A stretch of 64,000 nt of DNA from CAYWJA01 sp964458485 (GTDB lineage Bacteria > Patescibacteriota > Gracilibacteria > UM-FILTER-43-11): NCBI GenBank assembly GCA_964458485.1, contig CAYWJA010000001.1, forward strand, positions 1-64,000, read 5' to 3'. The position numbers and the translations under genes were made by a program. How positions within the stretch are numbered: the stretch's first letter is position 1; each line of letters starts with the position of its first letter. A model generated the notes under the pieces. The model saw only the letters and a program-made list of their open reading frames with translations. It was not told the DNA's origin and searched no databases. This document shows positions 33,440 through 42,801 of the stretch, in pieces.

Positions 33440-35674
33440 ATGCAAATTAAAAAATACACTTTATTAATCGTTATGTTTTTTGCCATGACTATTCTTTTAA
33501 CCGCCTGCACCCAAGACAAATATTCATCATCAAAAGGTAATTCTGAACTTAAAAAACTCATATCCGCAAAAGGAGATAGTAGTTTAGATATGATTAATAA
33601 GTCAAAGTTAGATGCTGAAACAAAACTTTTATATAAAGTATATGCTGCTTTTGGCGACCCTAAACTTCCCAAGGAATATGCCAGCAATATTATGTTTCGC
33701 AGTTCTAATGAAGTGATGTATGAGGTGCGAACAAAATATACAATATTTTCCAAAGAAACTCAGGCAAAACTTGCGCCTTTTTTAAAGAGACCAGAGGAAG
33801 AAGGTAGTTATTTTAATTTAAGATATGGAAGTAAAACAACTAAAAAGACATCTGGATTAATACCAAATGCCTATGCTATTCGTCCTAATACGAGTATATA
33901 TACAGAATTTTTCACTTCTACTGACAATAAGGTAAAAGTTTGGTACCCAAATGTAGATACAAACTCCGGTGCTATTTTTGGAGCTGGAAATGTAACAGTA
34001 AGTGCCGCTAATGCAAAAAAAATGGCTAAAAAAGTAAAAGGATATTTAGATAATGACAAAATCATCAGTAAATTCAAAACTTTAATGGGAAGGAATTTAA
34101 TGAGCGATGGTACAAAGGGTGGTGATGGTAAACTTGATATTTATATCGCCCCAACAGGGGAAGATTTGGCAATTACGTATGCAGAAAATGGCACGCCTAC
34201 TGCTTCACACATTCTATTAAACACTACGTTAACTGACGATAAGGTTTTAAAAACAACATTGGCGCACGAAATTTTCCATTCATTTCAATATGTTTATAAA
34301 TACAACACAACAAGGGATAACTGGTGGGGTGAGGCAACTGCTGTTTGGTCTGAAGATTTTATTTACCCCGCAGCAAATACAGAACAGGAATGGCTGGAAA
34401 GATTTATCAATTATCCTGAGGTAGAATTATTTAAAGAAACTCCACCGCGTGATCATCATTATGCAGCCTATATTTTTTCATATTTTATGACAAAGACTCT
34501 TGGTAAAGATTTAATGAAAAAAACATGGGAAGGATGTGAATCAAAACCATGTGTAGATGCAATTGATGACGCCATGGATGGTGGATTTGAAAAACAATGG
34601 AAAAAATTTACTTTATGGAATTACAATAAAGCTCCTGCAAAATTTTATACAGACTCTGGTGGATTCCCAAATGTATCATCTGATTCCGGGCAATACACTG
34701 CAGATGTACACATTACAGATGAAGATACAGAAGTTGATACAGAGACATTAAAACCTCTAACATCTGAAATTGATAATGTAATTAATTTAATAAAGCCGGA
34801 AGACAAAATTAAGCAATTGGTTTTTGAGGATTTAAATAACTTCACAGGCAAATCAGACAAAGCCGGAATAAAAGCTGTTATTTATTACGAGAACGGTAAA
34901 AAAGAGATTGAAGACTGGACTGATAAAAATAAAAGATCTTTTTGTATAGAAAATAAAGAAGAGGACTTCCAAAAAGTGGTTTTAATTCTGAGTAATGGAG
35001 AAAAAAAGAAAGATCTTGCAAAAACGAATATAAAAGTGGAAGGTAAACCAACCTGTTATCATATAGATCAGCATGACAAAACTACCGCTGTTATACATTT
35101 TCCAGCCACTGAAGGCGTTGTTAATATCAATACCAAAATTGATACAACAACCGAAGGTGAACCTGTGGAAAAAGCTAAAGAAGATGCTAAATATGGCTAT
35201 TTGACAAAATGGAAAATATTTAATGAGTTTGACCAGGTTAGAGATGCCTTTACTTTAAGTTGCAAGGGGCAACCTGTTAACCTTGGGCCAGGATGGACAA
35301 CGCATGCTGTTGGCTACCTGGAATTTGATTTAGGAAAATTAGATAAAGATAATAAATTTAGTGTTGATTTGCATTATGGCTACGGCCCTAAAGGCAAAAA
35401 AAGTTATGAAAAAGTTCCTGATTGGGATATTAATTGCCCTGAAATAAAAATGTTAATTAGCCCAAGTACAATGGATTTAAGTAATTATAAATTTATTCAG
35501 AAAGGTATTTGGAAGGGTAAAATAAGTGATATGACAACAGAAGGTGCTAAATTAACCATAGAAAATTGTTGTTTGTATCAGGATTGCAATACACAGCAAG
35601 GTGCTAAATTTCAGACTATAGCGAAGCCAATTACTTTGTATATTAAAAAAGGGAAATCAAAACCAAAAAAATGA
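33440..35674 (+). CDS. Lipoprotein with a zinc metallopeptidase HExxH motif
   Basis: This 744-residue protein starts at MQIKKYTLLIVMFFAM (ATG at 33440). The lipobox LTAC makes Cys the lipidated N-terminus after signal peptidase II. LAHEIFHSFQYVY (about 275) followed by WWGEATAVWSEDF gives the zinc ligands His, His and a downstream Glu, as in gluzincin-type peptidases. The C-terminal half (about 430-744) is Lys/Asp-rich and probably beta-structured, with several cysteines. It is likely tethered on the outer face of the membrane. It heads a tightly coupled operon: the next gene starts at the overlapping ATGA of its stop. Confidence 0.8.
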   Translation: MQIKKYTLLIVMFFAMTILLTACTQDKYSSSKGNSELKKLISAKGDSSLDMINKSKLDAETKLLYKVYAAFGDPKLPKEYASNIMFRSSNEVMYEVRTKYTIFSKETQAKLAPFLKRPEEEGSYFNLRYGSKTTKKTSGLIPNAYAIRPNTSIYTEFFTSTDNKVKVWYPNVDTNSGAIFGAGNVTVSAANAKKMAKKVKGYLDNDKIISKFKTLMGRNLMSDGTKGGDGKLDIYIAPTGEDLAITYAENGTPTASHILLNTTLTDDKVLKTTLAHEIFHSFQYVYKYNTTRDNWWGEATAVWSEDFIYPAANTEQEWLERFINYPEVELFKETPPRDHHYAAYIFSYFMTKTLGKDLMKKTWEGCESKPCVDAIDDAMDGGFEKQWKKFTLWNYNKAPAKFYTDSGGFPNVSSDSGQYTADVHITDEDTEVDTETLKPLTSEIDNVINLIKPEDKIKQLVFEDLNNFTGKSDKAGIKAVIYYENGKKEIEDWTDKNKRSFCIENKEEDFQKVVLILSNGEKKKDLAKTNIKVEGKPTCYHIDQHDKTTAVIHFPATEGVVNINTKIDTTTEGEPVEKAKEDAKYGYLTKWKIFNEFDQVRDAFTLSCKGQPVNLGPGWTTHAVGYLEFDLGKLDKDNKFSVDLHYGYGPKGKKSYEKVPDWDINCPEIKMLISPSTMDLSNYKFIQKGIWKGKISDMTTEGAKLTIENCCLYQDCNTQQGAKFQTIAKPITLYIKKGKSKPKK

Positions 35675-35970
35675 TTATTTTATATATTCTGTTTATAATC
35701 GGCAGCCTAATTTGCTTTTTAAATTTCTATTTATCATTTTTGGACTACCCTGTTCAAAGATTAATACATGGAAAGAAAAAAAAATTTAAAAGTATATCCG
35801 GATTGCCATTGGTCGGCTCACTATTTGTTGCAATAAGCCTGATATTTTTATATAAAAGTAATCTTTTACTTACTGTGGGATTGATTTTGATAGCGATTGA
35901 TACAGGCGGAATTCATTGGTTCTTAGGTATTACATTATTTTATTATTTGAAAGATAAAAAAGGTAAATGA
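35671..35970 (+). CDS. Small membrane protein, 99 aa
   Basis: Three predicted membrane helices (about 2-20, 43-60, 64-92), with a basic loop HGKKKKFKSISG after the first that is probably cytoplasmic. No family is recognised. Its ATG overlaps the stop of the lipoprotein gene, and its own stop overlaps the next ATG, so it is translationally coupled and probably works with those membrane neighbours. Confidence 0.75.
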   Translation: MIILYILFIIGSLICFLNFYLSFLDYPVQRLIHGKKKKFKSISGLPLVGSLFVAISLIFLYKSNLLLTVGLILIAIDTGGIHWFLGITLFYYLKDKKGK

Positions 35971-36590
35971 CCCAATTATTACTTTTAAAAATTCACGACT
36001 ATCACATTTTAACCATTCCCTGGAATATTTTTTTAGCATTGGCACCATGTTTAATAGTTTATTTTTTAGCCAAAGTTATCAAAAATAAACATTGGGCATC
36101 TTTAACAAATATTGACTGCATATCTTTTGTATTAATTTTTTTATACTGGCTTTTTTATTTCCCAAACACAGCGTATTTATTAATGGTACCCAGGCATCTG
36201 GTTGATTATTGTGCTGACTGGGATGTGAACCGTATCTGCATGAATCAATCGTGGATGGTTATATTTTTTGTAACCTATGGATTTATCGGTATACCAACAT
36301 TTTATTATGCATTAAAAAAAATGAGTTTAATATTTGGGAAAATATTTAATCTTAAATTACAACAAATTACTCCACTTACTATAATCCCACTAACATCAAT
36401 AGGTATAATGCTCGGCCTTTCCCCAGAAAGATTTAACACCTGGGAAATTATTACTAATCCTATTAATATATTAAAAGTGAGCTTGGGTTATTTTACGGAT
36501 AAAATTCTATTCTTTAATTTTCTCGCATTTACGATCTGCCTTTATTTGATTTATTATGGAATTGATTTTTTTATTAAAAAAATTAAATGA
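35967..36590 (+). CDS. DUF1361 family membrane protein
   Basis: This 207-residue protein has six predicted membrane helices. The motif FLYWLFYFPNTAYLLMVPRHLVDY matches the conserved W-LFLPNAPYL region of DUF1361 proteins, whose function is unknown. It overlaps the genes on both sides by 4 bases (ATGA), inside the lipoprotein-acylphosphatase operon. Confidence 0.8.
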   Translation: MTQLLLLKIHDYHILTIPWNIFLALAPCLIVYFLAKVIKNKHWASLTNIDCISFVLIFLYWLFYFPNTAYLLMVPRHLVDYCADWDVNRICMNQSWMVIFFVTYGFIGIPTFYYALKKMSLIFGKIFNLKLQQITPLTIIPLTSIGIMLGLSPERFNTWEIITNPINILKVSLGYFTDKILFFNFLAFTICLYLIYYGIDFFIKKIK

Positions 36591-36859
36591 TACGAGTACA
36601 TCTGACAATTAGCGGTAAAGTTCAAGGCGTATTCTTCCGTGCACATACTCGGGAAAAAGCTGAAGAACTTGGGGTGACTGGATGGGTAGCAAATGAAGCA
36701 GATGGAACTGTGTCAGTTGTAGCTGAAGGACCGGAAAATAAAATCAATAATTTTGTGGATTGGTGTCATAGCGGCCCTAGTACATCTGAGGTTAAAAAAG
36801 TAAAAATAGATAAGGTGGATTATATGGATGAATTTAGTCGGTTTAGTATTAGGTATTGA
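36587..36859 (+). CDS. acyP: Acylphosphatase
   Basis: This 90-residue enzyme hydrolyses carboxyl-phosphate bonds such as in acetyl or carbamoyl phosphate. The active-site signature GKVQGVFFRAHTREKAEELG (residues 10-29) holds the phosphate-binding loop and catalytic Arg. GWVANEADGTVSVVAEGP follows, with Asn at the catalytic position. The length and order are normal. It is the last gene of the coupled operon. The pairing with membrane proteins has no obvious functional logic. Confidence 0.95.
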   Translation: MIRVHLTISGKVQGVFFRAHTREKAEELGVTGWVANEADGTVSVVAEGPENKINNFVDWCHSGPSTSEVKKVKIDKVDYMDEFSRFSIRY

Positions 36860-36906
36860 TTAAACCCCCGCCTATAAGTAAAATAAACACAAAATAAATA
36901 TAAAAA

Positions 36907-37701
36907 ATGACCAAAAATAAATATCCAATATTAATTAGCATTCCTCATAGTTCAACATTTGTACCAGTGGAACTCAGGAGGCTTATGAAGCTAACAGATT
37001 TTCAGATACGAAAACAATCTGATCCTTTTACAGATGAAATTTTTGATGTACCAAATGCATATACTGTTAAAGGTAGGATTTCACGACTCGTTGTAGATCT
37101 AAACCGAGCGCCTGATGACATTGAGATGGAGCATAGGCTTTCCAATAAAGGTGTTGTTGTTAGTGTAGACATAGATGGAAATACTATATACAAAACACCC
37201 CCCTCTGTAGATGCAATTTTTACAAGAGTAAAAAAATATCATTATGCATTTCATGAAGCCATTGAAGAATTGAAACCAAAGGTAAAATTTATGATAGATG
37301 GCCATTCAATGAGAAGTGTGTCACCAACAACCAAACCAGATAGTGGAATTGAGCGTGCAGATATAGTTTTAGGAAATCGGGATTTTACAACATGCTCCCA
37401 TATTATGACGCGCAAAATAATGAAATTCTTTGAAGAAAAAGGATTATCTGTAAAAATCAATGAACCTTTTTCTGGCAAATTTGTTATTGGCTATCATTGT
37501 TCCAGAAAAATGTTCCCAGGCATTCAAATAGAAATTAATGAAAAACTATTCCTCAATACAAAAAACTATCGCCCATACAAAAAGAAGATCCAGATGTTGC
37601 GCAGCGCAATGGCTGAATTAGTTGAAATGATACACAATGAACTTTTGAAGATTGAAGGTGTGAAGAATAATAATGGAGTGACGCAGAGGAAATTGTTCTA
37701 A
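36907..37701 (+). CDS. N-formylglutamate amidohydrolase-like protein
   Basis: The 264-residue protein shows LISIPHSSTFVP (first metal or substrate motif), SDPFTDEIFDV, RLVVDLNRAPDD, FMIDGHSMRSVSP and GYHCSRKMFPGIQIEIN, the core of the HutG/FGase family. Family members release formate or act on N-acyl amino acids and related amides. No histidine-degradation gene is near, so the substrate is uncertain. A peptidoglycan or amidated-peptide substrate is possible. The C-terminus, VTQRKLF, resembles the Q-x-K-L-F tails of the UvrD-like helicase and endonuclease Q-like proteins in this window. Confidence 0.85.
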   Translation: MTKNKYPILISIPHSSTFVPVELRRLMKLTDFQIRKQSDPFTDEIFDVPNAYTVKGRISRLVVDLNRAPDDIEMEHRLSNKGVVVSVDIDGNTIYKTPPSVDAIFTRVKKYHYAFHEAIEELKPKVKFMIDGHSMRSVSPTTKPDSGIERADIVLGNRDFTTCSHIMTRKIMKFFEEKGLSVKINEPFSGKFVIGYHCSRKMFPGIQIEINEKLFLNTKNYRPYKKKIQMLRSAMAELVEMIHNELLKIEGVKNNNGVTQRKLF

Positions 37702-37720
37702 ATCATTTATAAGCTAAATT

Positions 37721-38443
37721 CTATTTTCCAATTTCGAATATATGATGATTATCACGGTAGGATTTTTTTTCGGACATGGCTATAAAATCATCAACTGATA
37801 AAACATTTTTTCTTGGAGATAATGAATCTAGCCCAACCGCGAATCTGTTTCCAGATGCCCCCCTCAGTGGAATTACAGAAGTAGCATGAAATCTGTCACT
37901 TTCTACAACCCCCATAAATCTCATTGGATTAAATAAACTTTTTACTTGTTTAATTGGATTTTCTTCATCAGTTATCGTGTTTAAAGGTATGCCCATGTTT
38001 GGAAATTGCCTAGCAACAGACCCCATGGCAAAATGTGCATCACTACTTATGGCAGATCCAGTTTGTACTTCCAGACTACCCACCTCCCCTTTTAGGCCTA
38101 CTTGCCTTACCCTTTCTCGAATGCATTCAACAATATCTGCAATATTGTCTCCAAATACCTCTAAATATTCACCTCCGCCGACTGACCTAATGCCATTAAT
38201 AATAGCCATTGTTTGACATTCTAAGCCACTTTGTTGATATGGCGTAGAAATTGATTCAAAATCAACACCATCACCACATTGACCAACCCGTAAAACTTCC
38301 TCGCGCAACCTTGAGCGCACTTCTTCCGATCTTATGCCAGCAAGCTCCTGCCTTAAAACATATGCAGAAACATCAGCTATATTAGATAGATCATCTTTTA
38401 AGGATTCCGGTTTAACCTGTTTGAACAGTAGAGCCATAACCAA
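37721..38443 (-). CDS. Hypothetical protein, possible papain-like cysteine peptidase fold
   Basis: The 240-residue protein has PYQQSGLECQTMAIINGI (about 68-85), where a Gln precedes a Cys at the start of a helix. Later come SDRFHATSVIPL and NRFAVGLDSL. This Gln/Cys...His...Asp order is that of papain/C39-like enzymes. The remaining regions are unfamiliar, so the assignment is a hypothesis. No signal peptide is seen. The gene starts 3 bases after the stop of the metallopeptidase-like gene at 38447, so the two are probably co-transcribed. Confidence 0.55.
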   Translation of the reverse strand: MVMALLFKQVKPESLKDDLSNIADVSAYVLRQELAGIRSEEVRSRLREEVLRVGQCGDGVDFESISTPYQQSGLECQTMAIINGIRSVGGGEYLEVFGDNIADIVECIRERVRQVGLKGEVGSLEVQTGSAISSDAHFAMGSVARQFPNMGIPLNTITDEENPIKQVKSLFNPMRFMGVVESDRFHATSVIPLRGASGNRFAVGLDSLSPRKNVLSVDDFIAMSEKKSYRDNHHIFEIGK

Positions 38444-38446
38444 TTT

Positions 38447-39262
38447 TTACGAATATATACTTAGGAACTTATTTAAATCATACTCCATTAAGGTAATATC
38501 CCAAGGTCTATTATTTAGCCCCTTATATAAAACTTTACCAGTATCAAATTCCTTACCATTAAATACTTTATTTTTCATGAATTGATATTTTTGATATAAG
38601 ACTGCACTGGTTTTTGCTTTACTTTTGAAGTCTTTATTATGTAATACATAGTAAACATAACTTTCTGCAAAATCTTCAAAAGGATCTGTTAATGCGTAGC
38701 CAGATACAAAATCTAAATTACTTGCACTACTCTTCCGGATTTTGTCATTTCTCCAACTAATTTTATAAAAATCCAAACTTGGATCACCAATGTAAATAGG
38801 GGTGCTATTATCAGTAAAAGCACTTTTTTGCCTTGTATTTATATGTTTCAAATGACCTAAATCGACAGTGTGTCCAATTTCATGAATTAAAACAGCAATA
38901 GATTCTGCAGGGTCAATATTTGCCGCACGAATAATAATAAGTGTTTTGCCACCAAGCCCACGATAGGCATCAGGGCTAAAATCTAACATAAGCGTTTCAA
39001 GTGTTGCAGTGTGTTCCGTTGGTAGCGTTTTAAATACCGATATAAATCTGTCGCGCATGTCTTCACTAATATAAATGACACCACTCTCTTCACCCTTAGC
39101 AACAAAACGAACATGATCAAAGTCATACGCCACTTCATGTTGAATATCGGTATTACTGTCGGGTTGATTTTCTATATTATTATCCCAAAGCTGTGCACCT
39201 TGCCAGAAAGCAAAGGATACGAGCTGAATAGCCAAAAACATGTAAATTACCTTTCTTATCAT
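38447..39262 (-). CDS. Membrane-anchored metzincin-like metallopeptidase
   Basis: This 271-residue protein starts at MIRKVIYMFLAIQLVSF (ATG at 39262). The longer frame adds nine residues read from a repeat. An N-terminal signal anchor (about 3-22) is followed by an extracellular domain. IHEIGHTVDLGH provides three zinc-ligand histidines (HExxHxxxxxH, with D in place of the metzincin G), and EDFAESYVYYV supplies a later acidic motif as in lethal-factor-like proteases. It is likely an exported protease, encoded next to a possible cysteine peptidase. Confidence 0.7.
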   Translation of the reverse strand: MIRKVIYMFLAIQLVSFAFWQGAQLWDNNIENQPDSNTDIQHEVAYDFDHVRFVAKGEESGVIYISEDMRDRFISVFKTLPTEHTATLETLMLDFSPDAYRGLGGKTLIIIRAANIDPAESIAVLIHEIGHTVDLGHLKHINTRQKSAFTDNSTPIYIGDPSLDFYKISWRNDKIRKSSASNLDFVSGYALTDPFEDFAESYVYYVLHNKDFKSKAKTSAVLYQKYQFMKNKVFNGKEFDTGKVLYKGLNNRPWDITLMEYDLNKFLSIYS

Positions 39263-39264
39263 CT

Positions 39265-39300
39265 GATAAGTCTCAAGTGCAAGTCTCAAGTCTCAAGAAG
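39265..39300. repeat. Tandem 'AGTCTCAAG' words upstream of the metallopeptidase gene
   Basis: Four copies of AAGTCTCAAG(TGC) lie directly before the ATG on the minus strand. This is the same word family as 28264-28344. Confidence 0.8.
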
Positions 39301-39301
39301 A

Positions 39302-39374
39302 CAATAAAACTATTACTTGTAGTTAAATAAGCAATTGTTTGTTTTTGGTTTTATTTAGTAGCTTTTCCCTATTG
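39302..39374 (-). other. Possible truncated copy of the rpmE/galE leader
   Basis: On the minus strand AATAGGGAAAAGCTACT is followed by AATAAAAC...GTTTTATT, an 8-bp stem. This resembles the 5' half of the leaders at 14069 and 32704. The conserved 3' end TCGCTACTTAA is missing and replaced by the GTCTCAAG repeat. Confidence 0.3.
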
Positions 39375-39545
39375 GATTTAGCTTGTTACATTATCATTTT
39401 TCTATAAATAAGTCAATCTATAATACAACCTATTTATATTGAATTATATAATATCATATTAAATTAAATTTGTCAATACTAAAACCCTCCTTATTTTAGG
39501 AGTAAGAATGTATAATAATTTAGAAAATTAAGACTGATTAACCCT

Positions 39546-39630
39546 TTGTCATCCTGTCCCGATTTTATCGGGATCAGGATCCATGATTTACCAGCAAACA
39601 GTGGATCCCAAATCAAGTTTGGGATGACAA
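39546..39630. repeat. 85-bp element TTGTCATCC...GGATGACAA
   Basis: The terminal palindromes are CCCGATTTTATCGGG and CCCAAATCAAGTTTGGG. It is nearly identical to 48362-48446 in inverted orientation. It lies directly upstream of the flippase gene. Confidence 0.9.
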
Positions 39631-39642
39631 AAAGAAAAACGG

Positions 39643-41184
39643 ATGTCAATTGCAAGAAAAATCCTCGAAAACACCTTTGTACAGGTGCTAGGAAAGTTAG
39701 CCACAGCTGCCCTTTCTATTATTATTCTGAAAATAATTTCGGGTTATTTGGGTACTGCAGGGTATGGAGATTACACTACCATTTATCAATTCTTAGCATT
39801 TTTTGGTATTATTGCAGACTTCGGCATATATACCATTACTGTAAAAGAAATGTCTAAGGATGAGTCCAAAATATCTGTAATTTTGGGTAATGTGATGGGT
39901 TTACGAACATTCTTAGCAATTATTGCTATGGGGCTTGCAATAGGGGTAGTATTTATGATTCCAAAATATAGTGGCACCCTGATACCCATAGGCGTGCTTA
40001 TTGCCACTTTAGCCACGATTTTAACCCTATTGAATGGCACTATAAGTAGCGTTTTACAGGTGCATTTAAAGATGCAATACGCAACAATTGGTCTTGTTCT
40101 GGGTAAAATAGCATCGGTTGGATACATGGCCTGGGCCGTTTACATTGCATTTACAGCGGACAAAATCACAGGATTTTATCATCTGCTTTGGGCAGGTGTA
40201 GTTGGTAATTTGGTGATGTTCTTAATTACCACATATTATGTACGCAGATATTGTAAAATTACCTATAAATTTGATTTTGCTTACTGGAAAAAAATATTCT
40301 ACACAGCACTTCCATTCGGTGTAGCACTAATTCTAAACACTATTTACTTTAAATTAGATGTGCTTTTGATGACTTTTATCCTACCGCACAGCCAGAGTTT
40401 AATTGGAGGAAAAGCAGATTGTATAAAAACAATGTGTGCGGATACGGAAATTGGACTATATGGGGTAGGAATGCGATTTCTAGAAATGCTTATAATTATT
40501 CCAGTCTACTTTATGAACTCAGTCTTACCTGTAATGACACGATACATAGAAGAAAATAGCAAAAGGATTAAAGAGCTTATTCAATACTCATTTGATTTTC
40601 TCTCTGCAACGGGACTACCTATACTTGTAGGTGGATTTATATTGGCTAAACCAATAATTAATTTTATTTCGAATAAAGAGTTTATTAGCGGAGATACATT
40701 TACTTATGGATCTGATATAGCCGTAAAAATACTTATGTTTGCCATGTTCTTTTCATTTATAAATGCACTTTTTGGATTTGTTTTAGTAGTTTTAAATAAG
40801 CAGATAAAACTTATGTATATAAACGCAGGCGCGGTGCTATTTAACCTTGCAGGAAATATACTTCTAATACCTATATGGGGCTTTAGAGGCGCTGCTATAA
40901 CCTCTGCCCTTTCTGCAATAATCGTATTAATTTTTACATATATTGCCTCACAAAAACTCCTTGGCTTTCACCTATCTGTTCGTACTCTTATCCGGACCTT
41001 CATATCAACATTAATTATGGGTATTATTACTTATGTAGGATATATATTAATGACAAATGTGTGGTTTGTGTGGCAACTTGCTGTACTTGTGCCATTGGGT
41101 GGGCTGGTTTATGTAGCGTTGATGTTTAAGACAAAGGCGATTACGCCGGAGATGATTGAGCTGTTAAAAAGAAGGAGTGATTAA
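39643..41184 (+). CDS. Wzx/MATE-type polysaccharide flippase
   Basis: This 513-residue protein has about 14 membrane helices of the oligosaccharide flippase (Polysacc_synt/MurJ-MATE) superfamily. The N-terminus (ENTFVQVLGKLATAALSIIILKIISGYLGTAGYGDYT) and the second-half motif around GAAITSALSAIIVLIFTY are typical. It would export lipid-linked sugars made by the envelope enzymes encoded at 23-33 kb. The ATG at 39643 follows directly after an 85-bp repeat element. Confidence 0.9.
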   Translation: MSIARKILENTFVQVLGKLATAALSIIILKIISGYLGTAGYGDYTTIYQFLAFFGIIADFGIYTITVKEMSKDESKISVILGNVMGLRTFLAIIAMGLAIGVVFMIPKYSGTLIPIGVLIATLATILTLLNGTISSVLQVHLKMQYATIGLVLGKIASVGYMAWAVYIAFTADKITGFYHLLWAGVVGNLVMFLITTYYVRRYCKITYKFDFAYWKKIFYTALPFGVALILNTIYFKLDVLLMTFILPHSQSLIGGKADCIKTMCADTEIGLYGVGMRFLEMLIIIPVYFMNSVLPVMTRYIEENSKRIKELIQYSFDFLSATGLPILVGGFILAKPIINFISNKEFISGDTFTYGSDIAVKILMFAMFFSFINALFGFVLVVLNKQIKLMYINAGAVLFNLAGNILLIPIWGFRGAAITSALSAIIVLIFTYIASQKLLGFHLSVRTLIRTFISTLIMGIITYVGYILMTNVWFVWQLAVLVPLGGLVYVALMFKTKAITPEMIELLKRRSD

Positions 41185-41218
41185 TTATCCCTAACAGTTT
41201 GAAGGATTATCCTACCCA

Positions 41219-41403
41219 TTGTCATCCTGAACTTGATTCAGGATCCATGCGATTAATGATCTGTATTGCTACTCATTTACTAATAATCAGATAATCTGAA
41301 TTCGCGAATATTTTTCGCAATATCAGAAAGTAAGATAATGGGTATTATGGTAATATAATAATAACTTAACTATATTGATCCTGAATCAAGTTCAGGATGA
41401 CAA
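41219..41403. repeat. MITE-like element of 185 bp
   Basis: The terminal arms are TTGTCATCCTGAAC...CAGG and CCTGAATCAAGTTCAGG-ATGACAA. The middle has ACTAATAATCAGATAATCTG and GCGAATATTTTTCGC, as at 16735. It ends 3 bases before the rnhB start. Confidence 0.9.
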
Positions 41404-41406
41404 ACC

Positions 41407-42015
41407 GTGTATTATCAAGAAATTAAATTACGCGACCAAGGCTTCCAATTAATAACTGGCACAGATGAAGCCGGGCGTGGGCCGTTAGCTGGCCCGGTTG
41501 TCGCTGCTGCGGTAATTTTTGATGAATCGTATAAAAACGAAAAAATACATGATTCAAAAAAACTTACTCCGATAGAACGAGAGCAGTTATTTATTGAAAT
41601 CAAAAACTCAGCTCTTTCTTATGCCATAGGAATTGTAGGATGGAAACAAATTGATGAAATGGGGATATTAAACGCATCCAAACTTGCTATGAGGCAATCC
41701 ATTTTAAAACTTGATCCTAAGCCTGATTTTATATTATCGGACGCTGTTTCGATTAATGTAACCGACATACCTCAGATGGCTATAATTAAAGGTGATGATA
41801 AAATATTTTCAATCTCCGCTGCCTCGATTCTTGCCAAGGTTACCCGCGATCATTTGATGATGAGCTATCACAAAAAATACCCCCAATATGGTTTTGCTCA
41901 GCATATGGGGTATGGTACGGAGGTACATTTAAAAATGATCAAAAAACATGGCCCATGCCAAATTCATAGAATGAGTTTTGCACCACTTTCTATTGACTTA
42001 TCTAAAAATCAATGA
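41407..42015 (+). CDS. rnhB: Ribonuclease HII
   Basis: RNase HII removes ribonucleotides from DNA and RNA primers. This 202-residue protein has GTDEAGRGPLAGPVVAAAVI (catalytic Asp, Glu), DSKKLTP, ILSDAVSI, IKGDDKIFSISAASILAKVTRD and a C-terminal HMGYG/KKHGPCQIHRMSF. All family motifs are intact. The start is a GTG at 41407, only 3 bases after a 185-bp repeat element, so the native leader has been displaced. A 34-bp stretch near its 3' end is duplicated in the following gene. Confidence 0.95.
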   Translation: MYYQEIKLRDQGFQLITGTDEAGRGPLAGPVVAAAVIFDESYKNEKIHDSKKLTPIEREQLFIEIKNSALSYAIGIVGWKQIDEMGILNASKLAMRQSILKLDPKPDFILSDAVSINVTDIPQMAIIKGDDKIFSISAASILAKVTRDHLMMSYHKKYPQYGFAQHMGYGTEVHLKMIKKHGPCQIHRMSFAPLSIDLSKNQ

Positions 42016-42095
42016 TACTATAATTAATGCCCGCAAGGGTCTTAATCTCCCCGGATGTGTCACCCCGATACACCGGGATTTTTGTAATCTAAAAT

Positions 42096-42662
42096 ATGAA
42101 AAAAGTAATTATTTATATAGATGGAGGGAATTTCTATCAAAGAATATTTAATGACTACAAATTACATTTTTTATCATTCCAAATGAATAAATTCTGTAAC
42201 TTTCTTGTTGAACCAAATAAAAAAATAATAGGAATCAGATATTATATTGGACAAATAAAACAATATCCAAATAACCAAAAAAGTATCAATTTATATAATT
42301 CACAACAAAAGATACTTCAAAAAATCAAAAACGAAGGAATATACACAGTACTTGGGCGTATACAAAAAATTGGAAATACTTACAAAGAAAAAGGTGTTGA
42401 TATGCGAATAGGACTGGATTTATTAGAGGGTGCTTATGAAGATAAATTTGACACCGCATTAGTTATCAGTTCAGATGGGGACTTAGCCCCAGCCCTAAAA
42501 ATGGTTCGCGGAAAAGGCAAAGTAATCGAAAGTGTGATGTTTGATAAAAACTATTCTTTTGTATTACAAAAGCAGGCTAATAAATATATAATATTAAACG
42601 AAAAGGATTTGCTACCATTTGGACATCCAAGATTCCAAACACGACCCATGCCAAATTCATAG
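42096..42662 (+). CDS. NYN-domain (LabA/DUF88-type) putative RNase
   Basis: The 188-residue protein is a PIN-like NYN domain. The acidic residues that bind metal are in VIIYIDGGNFYQ, KGVDMRIGLDLLEGAY and ALVISSDGDLAPALK. Family members are predicted or shown to cut RNA. The C-terminal residues RPMPNS and the stop codon are encoded by a copy of the 3' end of rnhB, so the original end of this gene may have been replaced. It starts 80 bases after rnhB in the same direction. Confidence 0.88.
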   Translation: MKKVIIYIDGGNFYQRIFNDYKLHFLSFQMNKFCNFLVEPNKKIIGIRYYIGQIKQYPNNQKSINLYNSQQKILQKIKNEGIYTVLGRIQKIGNTYKEKGVDMRIGLDLLEGAYEDKFDTALVISSDGDLAPALKMVRGKGKVIESVMFDKNYSFVLQKQANKYIILNEKDLLPFGHPRFQTRPMPNS

Positions 42663-42678
42663 AATGAGCTTTGCACCA
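42645..42678. repeat. 34-bp duplicate of the rnhB 3' coding end
   Basis: 33 of 34 bases match 41952-41985 (inside rnhB, HGPCQIHRMSFAP). Here it supplies the last codons and stop of the NYN gene in another frame. Confidence 0.85.
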
Positions 42679-42733
42679 ATAAAACAATAAAAAATTAATT
42701 AAAAGTTTTTCTACTTTAGATCTAAAAAAAGTC

Positions 42734-42762
42734 TTGACTTTTTGATATTTATAACATAAAAT
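42734..42762 (+). promoter_or_regulatory. Promoter of the paralogue pair
   Basis: TTGACT (42734-42739), a 17-base spacer, and TAAAAT (42757-42762), 39 bases before the ATG at 42802. Confidence 0.6.
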
Positions 42763-42801
42763 ATATACAACGTCAATATATTTCATTTAATCATATAAAT
42801 A

